Notes under the pieces: model-generated
What the model was told of the DNA's origin: nothing
Database searches by the model: none
What the model saw: only the letters and a program-made list of their open reading frames with translations
Part shown: in pieces, positions 8,953-16,680 of the stretch
Layout of the letters: each line of letters starts with the position of its first letter
Position numbering within the stretch: the stretch's first letter is position 1
Assembly: GCF_000372745.1 (NCBI RefSeq)
Contig: NZ_KB889563.1
Location: forward strand, 143,185-207,184
From: Embleya scabrispora DSM 41855
Lineage (GTDB): Bacteria; Actinomycetota; Actinomycetes; Streptomycetales; Streptomycetaceae
DNA length: 64,000 nucleotides
Direction of reading: 5' to 3'
Program-made: the position numbers and the translations under genes

Positions 8953-10263
8953 TCAGTTTTCGTCATCGCGCTCTTCGCTCCGGCCCGGGTCCCCTCCGGG
9001 CAGCGAGCTTGCTTCCGATGCGCTCGCCCGGCCCATCCGCGGGTGCGCCGAGCACGCACCGACGGCAGGGTCACCGATGCCCTGGCGGCGGGCTGGGATC
9101 CGACCGTCTGCGAAGTACGCGGCCACGTCCGGGTCCACGGGGGCGACGTCGATGGCCTTTCCTCCGTTCCGTAGCGACATGGTGGCCGCGTAACCGGCGG
9201 CCACCGCCTCGCGGGCGGCCACCGGTGAGGTGACGGTGGCCCCGCCCTCCCGGACGAACCCCAGGAACTCCTCGACCAACGCGGGATCGGCGCCGCCGTG
9301 CGTGCCGGGCGGGGTGTGGACGCGCACCACCACGTCCGCTTCCGCCCGGTACTCGGAACGGCGGTTCCACACCCGCACCTCCGCCCCCTCGGAATCACCG
9401 AAATTCTCCAGTCGCCCCTCGGTGCCGATCACGGTGTAGTTGCGCCAGGTGTCCGGGGTGTAGTGGCACTGCTGGTAACTGGCGAAAACGCCGTTGTCCA
9501 ACCGCATCTGCATCATGCTCAAATCCTCCACGTCCATCACCGGGGCCAGACCGGTCTGACTCAGCGGCGGCCAGTTCTCCTGCGAAAGCCACTCGGTCAT
9601 CCGCTCCCCGGTGCGGTCGCGGCGCGAGGTGATGCCGCCGTAAACCGTCAGCGCGCCCATGGCGTTCACCCGCCGGGTGTACCCGCCGGCCAGCCAGTGG
9701 ACGACGTCCAGATCATGGGCCCCCTTCTGCAACAGCAGACCGGTGGTGTTGCGCCGGTCGGCGTGCCAGTCCTTGAAATACCAGTCCCCACCATTACCCA
9801 CGAAGTGCCGACACCAGACCGCCTTCACCTCACCCACAGCCCCGCCCGCGATCAACTCGCGCATGGCCACCACGACCGGCATGTGCCGCATGTTGTGACC
9901 TACATACAGCGGCGTCCGATGCTCCCGGGCCGCCCCCAGCAACCGATCACACCCCTCGGTGGTGATCGCCATCGGCTTGTCCAGAAACACCGGAACACGC
10001 GCCGCGAGGAAGTCCAGACCGATCCGCTCGTGCGTGTGATCCGGAGTCAGCACGAACACGCCGTCGAGCCCGGCATCCAGCAACTCGCGGTGATCCGGAG
10101 AGGTTTTCACCCCGGCACCGAAACGTTCCCCGGCAACCCCAAGCACCCGCGAATCACGATCACACACCGCGACCACCACGGATCCCGAACCGGGCCGATG
10201 AGCCAACCCGACCAGATCACTACGAGCGCCCAACCCGATGACGCCGAGCCTGATGTCGTCCAA
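8953..10263 (-). CDS. Gfo/Idh/MocA-family oxidoreductase
   Basis: This 436-residue NAD(P)-dependent dehydrogenase acts on sugars, inositols or their derivatives in the cytoplasm. The Rossmann start is LGVIGLGARSDL, and the family DKP lysine motif is at 95-97. The C-terminal half-barrel carries GAHDLDVVHWLAGG, with the usual histidine-rich active-site segment. The start is a TTG at 10263 preceded by GAAAGGA; longer upstream frames have poor coding character. A basic and acidic tail of about 45 residues after the fold looks disordered. It is divergent from GntR copy 2 across a 664-bp regulatory region and is followed by GntR copy 1, so one or both regulators probably control it. Confidence 0.85.
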   Translation of the reverse strand: MDDIRLGVIGLGARSDLVGLAHRPGSGSVVVAVCDRDSRVLGVAGERFGAGVKTSPDHRELLDAGLDGVFVLTPDHTHERIGLDFLAARVPVFLDKPMAITTEGCDRLLGAAREHRTPLYVGHNMRHMPVVVAMRELIAGGAVGEVKAVWCRHFVGNGGDWYFKDWHADRRNTTGLLLQKGAHDLDVVHWLAGGYTRRVNAMGALTVYGGITSRRDRTGERMTEWLSQENWPPLSQTGLAPVMDVEDLSMMQMRLDNGVFASYQQCHYTPDTWRNYTVIGTEGRLENFGDSEGAEVRVWNRRSEYRAEADVVVRVHTPPGTHGGADPALVEEFLGFVREGGATVTSPVAAREAVAAGYAATMSLRNGGKAIDVAPVDPDVAAYFADGRIPARRQGIGDPAVGACSAHPRMGRASASEASSLPGGDPGRSEERDDEN

Positions 10264-10823
10264 CGCGCTGTCCTTTCGTGGGATTTCGGGGAGTTGCGGT
10301 TGCCGCCGGCCAAGGTGGTGCCCTGGATGAAGTGCCACTCGGGCGGCATGCGGGCCACGCTCACCGACGTGGGGGCCATGGGTGGAGGCCATGGCGACCC
10401 GGCGGTCACATCGGACAGCCGGAGAAGGGCTGCCTTGGAACCCGGCTGGAGGGGCCATCGGCGGCACAAGGGCGGTGCCGAGCGGAGGCGATGGCTCGCC
10501 ACCGCGCTGCGCGGCTTGGTTGTTGGTCCCCATCGCGGACCTCATGGGCAAGCTGGACTGGGAGACGCCCTGCTGCTGTGCCGAATGTACATGGAGACAT
10601 CCCATCCGCGCTACGATGGGAAGGCGATAAATCAGATACATATCGACCCTCAAGGTGGAACCTCGCCGGCTTCCCCGGGCCTCGTGCGCGGATCGCGAGG
10701 GTTTCGGGAGTGGTTGTCCAGTCGCGACCCAGGGGCGGTATCGCGTAGTCACGGTCAGGGGGTGCGGTGCGATCGGGACGAGAGGCTCTTCGGGCCGCCT
10801 GATCCTGGCACTTGGGATCTGAA
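10264..10823. other. Noncoding divergent region between Gfo/Idh and GntR copy 2
   Basis: No convincing gene lies here; several frames are open only because of GC content. A hairpin, CCCATC and GATGGG flanking 8 nt, occupies 10601-10620. Just beyond it is an AT-rich patch at 10625-10645 (GATAAATCAGATACATATCG) whose GATACATAT resembles the GAAACATA and GAGACATA half sites found at 10859-10866 and 12221-12228. This patch may hold the promoter or an operator for the minus-strand dehydrogenase, giving its message a leader of more than 300 nt. Confidence 0.35.
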
Positions 10824-10868
10824 TGTGATTCACTGATTACGAAGCGTATGATATATGTGAAACATAAG
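10824..10868 (+). promoter_or_regulatory. Promoter and GntR-type operator of GntR copy 2
   Basis: An AT-rich island stands out from its surroundings. A TATGAT box at 10847-10852 lies 17 nt after TGTGAT at 10824-10829. Overlapping the downstream edge is a perfect dyad, TATGT and ACATA flanking GAA (10854-10866), which has the GT-N3-AC core of FadR-type operators. The same 45-bp block recurs without gaps at 12186-12230, with 31 identical positions. Autoregulation by the GntR proteins is the simplest inference. Confidence 0.6.
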
Positions 10869-10927
10869 TCGACGTCGAGGTGTGGTCAGCAGACCGGCGG
10901 CCACAAGAGGGAAGCGAGAGAGAGTCG

Positions 10928-11704
10928 TTGACCCACTCAGAGAAGACCTCTGCGCCCACGCAGGCGACGGGCACGGCGCGGGGATACCGCCCCGGCTACG
11001 AGGTCGCAGCGGAACTGATCCTCGAGTACGTCGTCCAGGCGGGGCTTCGGCCCGGTGACCGGCTGCCCACGGAGAAGGATCTGGCCGACGAGGTGCGGAT
11101 GAGCCGGACCGTGGTCCGCGAGGCGGTGAAGATCCTCTCGGCCCTGGGGCGGCTGTCCGTGCAAAAGGGCCGCGGCATCTACGTGGCCGAGCCCGAGCAG
11201 TCCTCCTGGCAACAGTCGCTCGCCAACTTCCTGCCCGCGGACCTTCGGCAGGTCGACGAACTCTTCGAGTTCCGCCGCCATCTGGAGACCACCGCCGCGA
11301 ATCTGGCCGCGCAGCGGGCCACTCCCGCACAGGTCAAGGCCATACGCGAAGCCGCACGGCAGTCCACGCATGCGGCACAGCAGGGCGACATCGATGCTTT
11401 CACTCGCGCCGACGACGCCTTCCACACCGGCATCGCGGCCGCTGCCGCCAATATGTTCTTCGTCTCCACCGTCGACGCGATGCGACGTCTGCAGCAGCAG
11501 GTCATGGCCATCGGGCTGGCCGGGGTCGCCGGCGGATCCCTTCAAGTGGCCGCCGAACAACACGAGGCCATCGCGGAAGCCATCGCCGGCGGAGAAACCG
11601 GCCGCGCCGAGACGCTGATGGCCGAACACATCGACATGACCGCCCGGCAATTCCAGCAGGAGATCTGGCGCCGCGTCGTACCGAGCGACGACAGCCGCCC
11701 CTGA
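10928..11704 (+). CDS. FadR-subfamily GntR transcriptional regulator, copy 2
   Basis: This 258-residue paralogue of the regulator at 8134-8901 has the same architecture: winged helix-turn-helix (LPTEKDLADEVRMSRTVVRE), then an FCD domain. The segments NFLPADLRQVDELFEFRRHLET and the C-terminal MTARQFQ-EIWR are shared almost unchanged. The TTG at 10928 is chosen because copy 1 starts at the equivalent TTG and homology ends there; an in-frame ATG at 10880 would add 16 unmatched residues. The ribosome site is weak (GAGAGAG). It is divergent from the Gfo/Idh gene and 0.7 kb upstream of the dehydratase. The ligand is unknown, but a sugar acid would fit the neighbouring enzymes. Confidence 0.9.
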   Translation: MTHSEKTSAPTQATGTARGYRPGYEVAAELILEYVVQAGLRPGDRLPTEKDLADEVRMSRTVVREAVKILSALGRLSVQKGRGIYVAEPEQSSWQQSLANFLPADLRQVDELFEFRRHLETTAANLAAQRATPAQVKAIREAARQSTHAAQQGDIDAFTRADDAFHTGIAAAAANMFFVSTVDAMRRLQQQVMAIGLAGVAGGSLQVAAEQHEAIAEAIAGGETGRAETLMAEHIDMTARQFQQEIWRRVVPSDDSRP

Positions 11705-11709
11705 TCAGG

Positions 11710-11725
11710 CACCCGTGCTCGGGTG
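11710..11725 (+). terminator. Short hairpin after GntR copy 2
   Basis: CACCCG and CGGGTG flank a 4-nt loop just six bases after the regulator's stop codon. There is no T-tract, as is usual for terminators in these genomes, so this is a weak call. Confidence 0.35.
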
Positions 11726-12185
11726 TTCGGACTTGCGCGACGCCGTCGCGCCATTTCGGGCCCACCATCCGCGGAGCGATCCCCGGCGGGTCGCGGTGGG
11801 TCGCGCGGGCGTGCTCGTACCCGATAGGGCCGCAAGTGCCACCCGATCACCGCACGGAAGCGTGGAGCCTCTCGGTCGGCTCTTGCACACCTCGCCGACC
11901 GGCGGGTCGTAGTCGCAGCGTGTGATTTGGGCCGGTAGTTGGTCTCATCACGGTTGGCGCCCTTCCGATGAGCGGTCATCAGTGCATGGCGCAGCGCGAG
12001 ATGGATCGCATACATGCCGGATCCAGCAAAATCGAACCGCGCTGACGTTTCAGGAGCCCCGTAGCAGGTGGGAGGGGACGCCGCCGGTCGCCTGACCCTT
12101 CCCCCGCACCGACGTCCGGGTCGGAAAAGCCCGACCGTGAAGGGGAAGAGTCCGGGATTATCGAACCTGGCGTCGAGATTTTTGA
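11726..12185. other. Gene-free stretch
   Basis: No supported gene is seen. A minus-strand frame here begins MYAIHLALRHALMTAHRKG, which faintly recalls the start of hemerythrin-like or transposase proteins, but it runs into the antisense of the GntR gene and has no ribosome site. The region may be residue from the rearrangement that left the regulator remnant just downstream. Confidence 0.3.
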
Positions 12186-12232
12186 TGTGATTTACTGATC
12201 CAGCGTCACATCATATATCCGAGACATATGAT
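12186..12232 (+). promoter_or_regulatory. Duplicated promoter/operator upstream of the dehydratase
   Basis: This block aligns without gaps to 10824-10868. TGTGAT at 12186-12191 and CATCAT at 12209-12214 keep the same spacing. The downstream dyad has changed: the left half TATGT has become TATCC, but a new perfect inverted repeat, ATCATAT and ATATGAT around 9 nt, spans 12210-12232. It probably drives the enolase-superfamily gene and may respond to the same GntR proteins. Confidence 0.55.
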
Positions 12233-12287
12233 GGCCGCCAGGGCCGGAACGTGCCGACAGGCAGCCTCAGGGAGCAACCGAGGAAGT

Positions 12288-12398
12288 GTCGTTGCCCCCT
12301 CGGAGCATTGCTCCGCGCCCGGGTACAAGGTCGCTGCCCTACGCATCCTCGGCCACGCCGTCCGGGCGAAACTCCGGCCCCGCGACGACATCCACTCC
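12288..12398 (+). pseudogene. Remnant of a third GntR gene (start and first helices only)
   Basis: Translation gives PGYKVAALRILGHAVRAKLR followed by PRDD, which aligns with PGYEVAAELILEYVVQAGLR followed by PGDR at the start of the two intact GntR regulators. At the DNA level the similarity begins upstream, at the shared promoter block, and runs through GTCGTTG at the old start codon with a one-base loss and a missing stretch of roughly 40 nt. Homology stops before the recognition helix, so no working regulator can be made. What remains is a 5-prime leader of the dehydratase gene. Confidence 0.7.
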
Positions 12399-12431
12399 GG
12401 ATCCCCGTGCCTCCAGCCGTGAAGGACATCC

Positions 12432-13475
12432 ATGCGAATCATCGATGTGACTGTGGAATTGGTCGATCTGCCCGCTCAGCCGCCCTTCCGATGGCGCGCC
12501 GGCCTTCCGGGCTCGGAGCCGGCGGTGGTGGGCGGAATCCTGCGCGTCCACACCGACGAGGGCCTGGTGGGCGAGGCGCACACGAGGCGCGGAGTCATCG
12601 TCGCCGACCTGGTCGCCCGACGCATCCGCGAGGACCTCATCGGTCGCGATCCAATGATGCGCGAGCTGCTGTGGCAACGGCTGTGGGAGCTGGACCGCAT
12701 CGAGGAGCTTCCGATCTATGCCCTCGGTCTGGTCGACGTGGCGTTGTGGGACCTGGCCGGCAAGGCGACCGGGCAACCCGTCCACCGACTGCTGGGCACC
12801 TACCGCGAGGCCATCCCCGCCTACGCGAGCACGGTCACCTTCGGCAGCGTCGAGGAGTACCTGGACATCGCCACCCAGTGCCTGGAACTGGGCTACGTCG
12901 GCATCAAACTCCACGCCTGGGGCGACCCGAGGGCGGATGCGGACCTGTGCCGGAAGCTGCGGGCGCACGTCGGCGACGACGTCCCACTCATGTACGACGG
13001 CTCGGCCGGGTTCGACCTCGCCGACTCGATCCACCTCGGTCACGTGCTGTCCGAGGCCGGTTACCTCTGGTACGAGGAGCCGATGCGCGAGTTCAGCGTG
13101 ACCGCCTACCGCCGGCTGGCCGAACGGGTCGAGGTCCCGCTGCTGGTCGCGGAGACCTCCGACGGCGCACACATGAACGTCGGCGACTTCATCGCGGCCG
13201 GGGCGGCGGGCCGGGTCAGGACGAGCGCGCAGTACAAGGGCGGAATCACCGGGGCCCTGCGCGTCGCACACCTGGCCGACAGCTACCAACTGCGAGCCGA
13301 AGTGCACGGCAGCGGCGTGGTCAACGCCCACCTGTGCATGGCGATCCCCAACACCACCTACTACGAATCCCTGGTCTACACCAACCCCGTGCAACGCGAG
13401 CCGGCCGTCGGCGCCGACGGGCTCGTCCACGCCCCGACAGCCCCCGGCATCGGCTTCGACCAACCGGGCTGGTGA
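12432..13475 (+). CDS. Mandelate racemase/muconate lactonizing enzyme-type dehydratase
   Basis: This 347-residue enolase-superfamily enzyme abstracts a proton next to a carboxylate, most likely to dehydrate or epimerise a sugar acid. The capping domain covers residues 1-125. The barrel shows a KxH pair at Lys159 and His161, metal ligands Asp189, Glu215 and Glu241, and a C-terminal His292. These positions fit the mandelate racemase subgroup. The substrate is not predictable from sequence alone; neighbouring aldose dehydrogenase and sugar importer genes point to an aldonate. The ATG at 12432 has a modest upstream GTGAAGGA site. The gene lies behind a promoter borrowed from a GntR gene, and a long palindrome follows its stop. 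Confidence 0.88.
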   Translation: MRIIDVTVELVDLPAQPPFRWRAGLPGSEPAVVGGILRVHTDEGLVGEAHTRRGVIVADLVARRIREDLIGRDPMMRELLWQRLWELDRIEELPIYALGLVDVALWDLAGKATGQPVHRLLGTYREAIPAYASTVTFGSVEEYLDIATQCLELGYVGIKLHAWGDPRADADLCRKLRAHVGDDVPLMYDGSAGFDLADSIHLGHVLSEAGYLWYEEPMREFSVTAYRRLAERVEVPLLVAETSDGAHMNVGDFIAAGAAGRVRTSAQYKGGITGALRVAHLADSYQLRAEVHGSGVVNAHLCMAIPNTTYYESLVYTNPVQREPAVGADGLVHAPTAPGIGFDQPGW

Positions 13476-13498
13476 CGAGTTCGCGAGTGGTCGCCGCG

Positions 13499-13550
13499 GG
13501 CGGCAACAGGGAGGGCGGGCGCAGCTGCGCCCGCCCTCCCTGTTGCCGCC
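13499..13550. terminator. Bidirectional terminator, 26-bp perfect palindrome
   Basis: The two halves (13499-13524 and 13525-13550) are exact reverse complements centred on GCAGCTGC. The palindrome lies between the converging dehydratase and aldo/keto reductase genes, as expected for a shared rho-independent hairpin without a U-tract. Confidence 0.8.
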
Positions 13551-13612
13551 TGTCTGCCGCGCCTTCCGAGCGAGTGGGGCCGTAGCTCCGGCACGGGACA
13601 CGACGATCCGGG

Positions 13613-14620
13613 TCAGCGGCCGTCTTCGTCCCGATGCCGGTCGGGTACCGGCGCGTTCCAGGGCAGCAGGCCCCGAGAACGCAGTGTGAGCCACATATCC
13701 GAGGGGATGTGATGGCGCATCATCGCGGCGGCGTCCACCACTTCGGCAGCGGTACGCGCCCCGAGCACAACACCGGCGACCGCCGGATGGCCGAGCGGGA
13801 ACTGCAGTGCCGCTGCCCGCAGCGGGACCGCGAAGTCCTCGCACACATTCCGCAACACCAAGGCCCGTTCCAACATGCGTGCGGAGGCGGGGGCATAGTC
13901 GAAGGTCGCGCCCGGCTTGGGATCGGCCAGCAGGCCCGAGTTGAACACGCCGCCCACCACAACGGACACCCCGCGTCGCTCGGCCTGCGGCAGGAGCGAG
14001 GCCAGCCCGCTCTGATCGAGCAGCGAGTAGCGGCCGGCCAACAGGACCACATCCACGTCGGTGTCACGGATGAACCGCGCCGGCATCTCGGCCTGGTTCA
14101 TGCCGACGCCGATCGCGCCCACGGTGCCCTCCGCGCGCATCCGCTCCAGCTCGGGGTAGGCGTAGTCGAGAGCCTCCCGCTCATGGTCGTCGGGGTCGTG
14201 CAGGTAGACGATGTCCACCCGATCGAGACCGAGGCGGGTGAGGCTCTCCTCGACGCCGACGCGCATACCGCGGGCGGTGAAGTCCCACACCCGCTCGTGG
14301 GTGGCCGGGACGGCGAAGCCGTTCGCCCGGTCGTCGGCGTGCGGTCCGGTGAGTGGGCGCAGCAGACGACCGACCTTGGTGGAGAGCGTGTACTGGTCAC
14401 GCGGCCGGGTGCGCAGGGCCGCTCCGAGGCGACGCTCCGACAGGCCCAGACCGTAGTGGGGGGCGGTGTCGAAGCTGCGGATCCCGCAGGCCCAGGCGGC
14501 TTCGACGGTGGCTGCCGCGTCCTCGTCGCTGATCGCGTGGAACAGGTTGCCGAGGGGAGCGGCGCCCAGCGACAGTTCGCCGACCGCCGGGGCGGTGGGC
14601 CCGAGTTCCGTGCTGCGCAT
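13613..14620 (-). CDS. Aldo/keto reductase, aldose 1-dehydrogenase type
   Basis: This 335-residue NAD(P)-dependent TIM-barrel enzyme resembles the group that includes L-fucose/D-threo-aldose dehydrogenase and pyridoxal dehydrogenase. The active-site Asp51, Tyr56 and Lys82 are visible in SFDTAPHYGLGLSER and STKVGR, and the histidine follows in DIVYLHDPDD. Oxidation of an aldose to its lactone would feed the neighbouring sugar-acid dehydratase, although this is inferred from position. The ATG at 14620 is chosen because homology starts at RSTELG; the upstream extension is low complexity. A GAGAGG site lies 12 nt upstream. It is read toward the dehydratase, with a shared terminator between them. 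Confidence 0.87.
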   Translation of the reverse strand: MRSTELGPTAPAVGELSLGAAPLGNLFHAISDEDAAATVEAAWACGIRSFDTAPHYGLGLSERRLGAALRTRPRDQYTLSTKVGRLLRPLTGPHADDRANGFAVPATHERVWDFTARGMRVGVEESLTRLGLDRVDIVYLHDPDDHEREALDYAYPELERMRAEGTVGAIGVGMNQAEMPARFIRDTDVDVVLLAGRYSLLDQSGLASLLPQAERRGVSVVVGGVFNSGLLADPKPGATFDYAPASARMLERALVLRNVCEDFAVPLRAAALQFPLGHPAVAGVVLGARTAAEVVDAAAMMRHHIPSDMWLTLRSRGLLPWNAPVPDRHRDEDGR

Positions 14621-14798
14621 GGGTTCGGATTGCCTCTCGATCGAGGGCCTCGGCCGCGCTCCTTGGAACCGTTGTCCCCGCGGCGGGGCCGGATGCTTGG
14701 AAATCGGGCTTCGGCAGGCCCGCACGGCCGGGTTCGCCCCTGCCGCGGGCGGCGTGGCCGTCGCCCGATGCGGTGTGACCGCGCACGATGACGAGACG

Positions 14799-14841
14799 GC
14801 ACAACGGGGCGGGGGCTTCCACGGCCCCCACCCCGTTGTGC
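14799..14841 (-). terminator. Terminator after the CUT1 importer operon
   Basis: An 18-bp stem with one mismatch (GCACAACGGGGCGGGGGC against its partner) closes a 7-nt loop, 12 bp after the stop of the last permease gene. Confidence 0.75.
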
Positions 14842-14852
14842 CGGTCGACCGG

Positions 14853-15680
14853 TCAGCCCTTCGTCGCTCCACCGGTGAGGCCCTTGACGAACTGCTTCTG
14901 GAAGACCAGGAAGAACACCAGGATGGGCAGCGTCGCCAGGAACATGAGGGCGAAGACCGAGCCGTAGTCCGCCTGGTGTTCGCCGATGGAGCGATAGATG
15001 CCGACGGTCACCGTGGTCCCGGCGGCCGGGCCCAGGATGATCAGCGGGTTGAGGAAGTCGTTCCAGATCCAGACGCCGAGGAAGATCAGCACGCTGGACG
15101 ATGCCGGTCGCATCAGGGGAAAGACCACCTGCCAGAAGGCACGGAACGCACCGGCCCCGTCGATGGCCGCCGCCTCCTCGATTTCACGGGGAATCGTTTT
15201 GGCGAACCCGGCGAAAACGAAGACTCCGAACGGCATGTAGTAGCCGACGTACGCCAGGACCAGACCGGGCACGGTGCTCATGAGGCCGAGCGTCCTGAGC
15301 ACTTCGGTGATCGGGGTGAGGATGACCGCCGGCGGCACCATGAGGCCGCACAGCAGCGTGACCATGGCGACTTTGGCCAGGACACCGTTCGACCGGGCCA
15401 GGTAGTGGCCGAGCATGGCGGAGATCGCGGTGACGATGAGGATGGAGATCACGGTGACCTCCGTGCTGTTCATCAATCCGTACCAGAAGAGATGGTCCGG
15501 TCGGGACAGCACGCTCTGGATGTTGTCCAGGGTCGGTGGGACCGGCAGGCCCACCGGGTTCGACACGATGTCCGAACCGTCCTTGAAGACATTGACCAGC
15601 ACGAGGTAGATCGGCAGGAAGAACAGGATGCCTGCGAGCAGCGCGGCAGCCGGACGGAGCCAAGCCCTGGGTTTGTTCAT
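14853..15680 (-). CDS. Carbohydrate ABC transporter permease, MalG type
   Basis: This 275-residue inner-membrane protein has six predicted helices and the EAA loop at about 170-190 (EEAAAIDGAGAFRAFWQVVF), which docks the ATPase. It forms the channel with the MalF-type partner encoded upstream, whose TGA ends two bases before this ATG (TGACATG), so translation is coupled. It belongs to the CUT1 family that imports oligosaccharides and glycosides. No ATPase gene lies in the operon. In streptomycetes such systems commonly use a shared MsiK-type ATPase encoded elsewhere, and that is the likely case here. Confidence 0.93.
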   Translation of the reverse strand: MNKPRAWLRPAAALLAGILFFLPIYLVLVNVFKDGSDIVSNPVGLPVPPTLDNIQSVLSRPDHLFWYGLMNSTEVTVISILIVTAISAMLGHYLARSNGVLAKVAMVTLLCGLMVPPAVILTPITEVLRTLGLMSTVPGLVLAYVGYYMPFGVFVFAGFAKTIPREIEEAAAIDGAGAFRAFWQVVFPLMRPASSSVLIFLGVWIWNDFLNPLIILGPAAGTTVTVGIYRSIGEHQADYGSVFALMFLATLPILVFFLVFQKQFVKGLTGGATKG

Positions 15681-15681
15681 G

Positions 15682-16680
15682 TCAGGAAGACACCTCGCGT
15701 TTTTGCAACAGGCCGAGCGCGATCACCGACACCACCGCGACCATGACCAGCATCGCCACGGCCATCGCCGAGGCGTAGCCGATGTGGTTGCCGTTGAACG
15801 CGGTCTGTACCACCTCGAAAGCCAGGGTGGATGTGGTGCCCGGGCCGGGGCCGCCATTGGTGAGGACCTGGACCTGGTCGTATGCCTTGAACCCGCCGAT
15901 CAGCGACATGACCGTATTGATGGTGACGGCCGGCGCCAGCATCGGCCAGGTCACGTGACGGAACCGCATCAGCGGTCCGCAGCCGTCGATCGATGCCGCC
16001 TCCTGCAACTCCTGCGGGATTCCCTGAAGCCCCGCCAGGTAGATGACCACGCAGAATCCGAGCCCTTGCCAGGCGATGACCCACGAGACCGTGTAGAGGG
16101 CGAGATCCGGGTCGGAAAGCCATCCCGGCGGATTACTCGTCCCCAGCCGACGCAGCATGGAATTGAGCAGGCCGTCGTCGACGAGAATCGCCTGCCAGAT
16201 GACGCTGACCACCACGGCGCTGAGGACGACCGGGAGGAAGAACACGCTGCGGAGCACGTTGTACAGCCAGCCGCGTCGATCGAGGAGCAGCGCGATGGCA
16301 AGCCCACCCGCGTTGGTGGCGATGGTCACGATCACGGTGACGAGGACGGTGTTCCCCAGCGCTGTGAGGAATTCGTCGTCCGAGGCGAGGTTCGTCAGGT
16401 TGTCGGCGCCCACCCACCGGGTCGGTGGATTGAACGGATTCTTGTTGGTGAAGCTGTAGCCGATCGTGATGCAGACGGGCACGAGCACAAGAGCCAGGTA
16501 GACCAGCAGACCCGGCGCCGCGAAGAGGGTGAAGCGGCTCAGTCGGTCTCGTGAGCGCGCCCGTCGGGACCGATGCGGCGACCGCTTCGGCACGGTGGTC
16601 GGCGGCCCCTCACCTGCCACGCCCGAACTTTCGAGCGTGGCAGGAAAACGTGCCGGACGGGTGAGGGTACGGATACGCAT
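15682..16680 (-). CDS. Carbohydrate ABC transporter permease, MalF type
   Basis: This 332-residue membrane subunit has an arginine-rich cytoplasmic N-terminus, about six membrane helices and an EAA loop (LQEAASIDGCGPLMRFRHVT). It pairs with the MalG-type permease. The ATG at 16680 overlaps the preceding stop as TAATG, so it is translationally coupled to the binding-protein gene; a longer in-frame start at 16701 would lie inside that gene and is not needed. Gene order, binding protein then MalF then MalG, is standard for CUT1. Confidence 0.93.
   Translation of the reverse strand: MRIRTLTRPARFPATLESSGVAGEGPPTTVPKRSPHRSRRARSRDRLSRFTLFAAPGLLVYLALVLVPVCITIGYSFTNKNPFNPPTRWVGADNLTNLASDDEFLTALGNTVLVTVIVTIATNAGGLAIALLLDRRGWLYNVLRSVFFLPVVLSAVVVSVIWQAILVDDGLLNSMLRRLGTSNPPGWLSDPDLALYTVSWVIAWQGLGFCVVIYLAGLQGIPQELQEAASIDGCGPLMRFRHVTWPMLAPAVTINTVMSLIGGFKAYDQVQVLTNGGPGPGTTSTLAFEVVQTAFNGNHIGYASAMAVAMLVMVAVVSVIALGLLQKREVSS

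Noticed and set aside
10264-10833. N-terminal extension of the Gfo/Idh protein up to 10833
   Set aside because: The Rossmann fold begins at the TTG 10263 behind GAAAGGA; the upstream translation is unlike any dehydrogenase N-terminus and crosses the regulatory region.
11542-12015. Minus-strand frame beginning MYAIHLALRHAL, possibly a hemerythrin or transposase piece
   Set aside because: The similarity is a dozen residues at most, and most of the frame is antisense to GntR copy 2.
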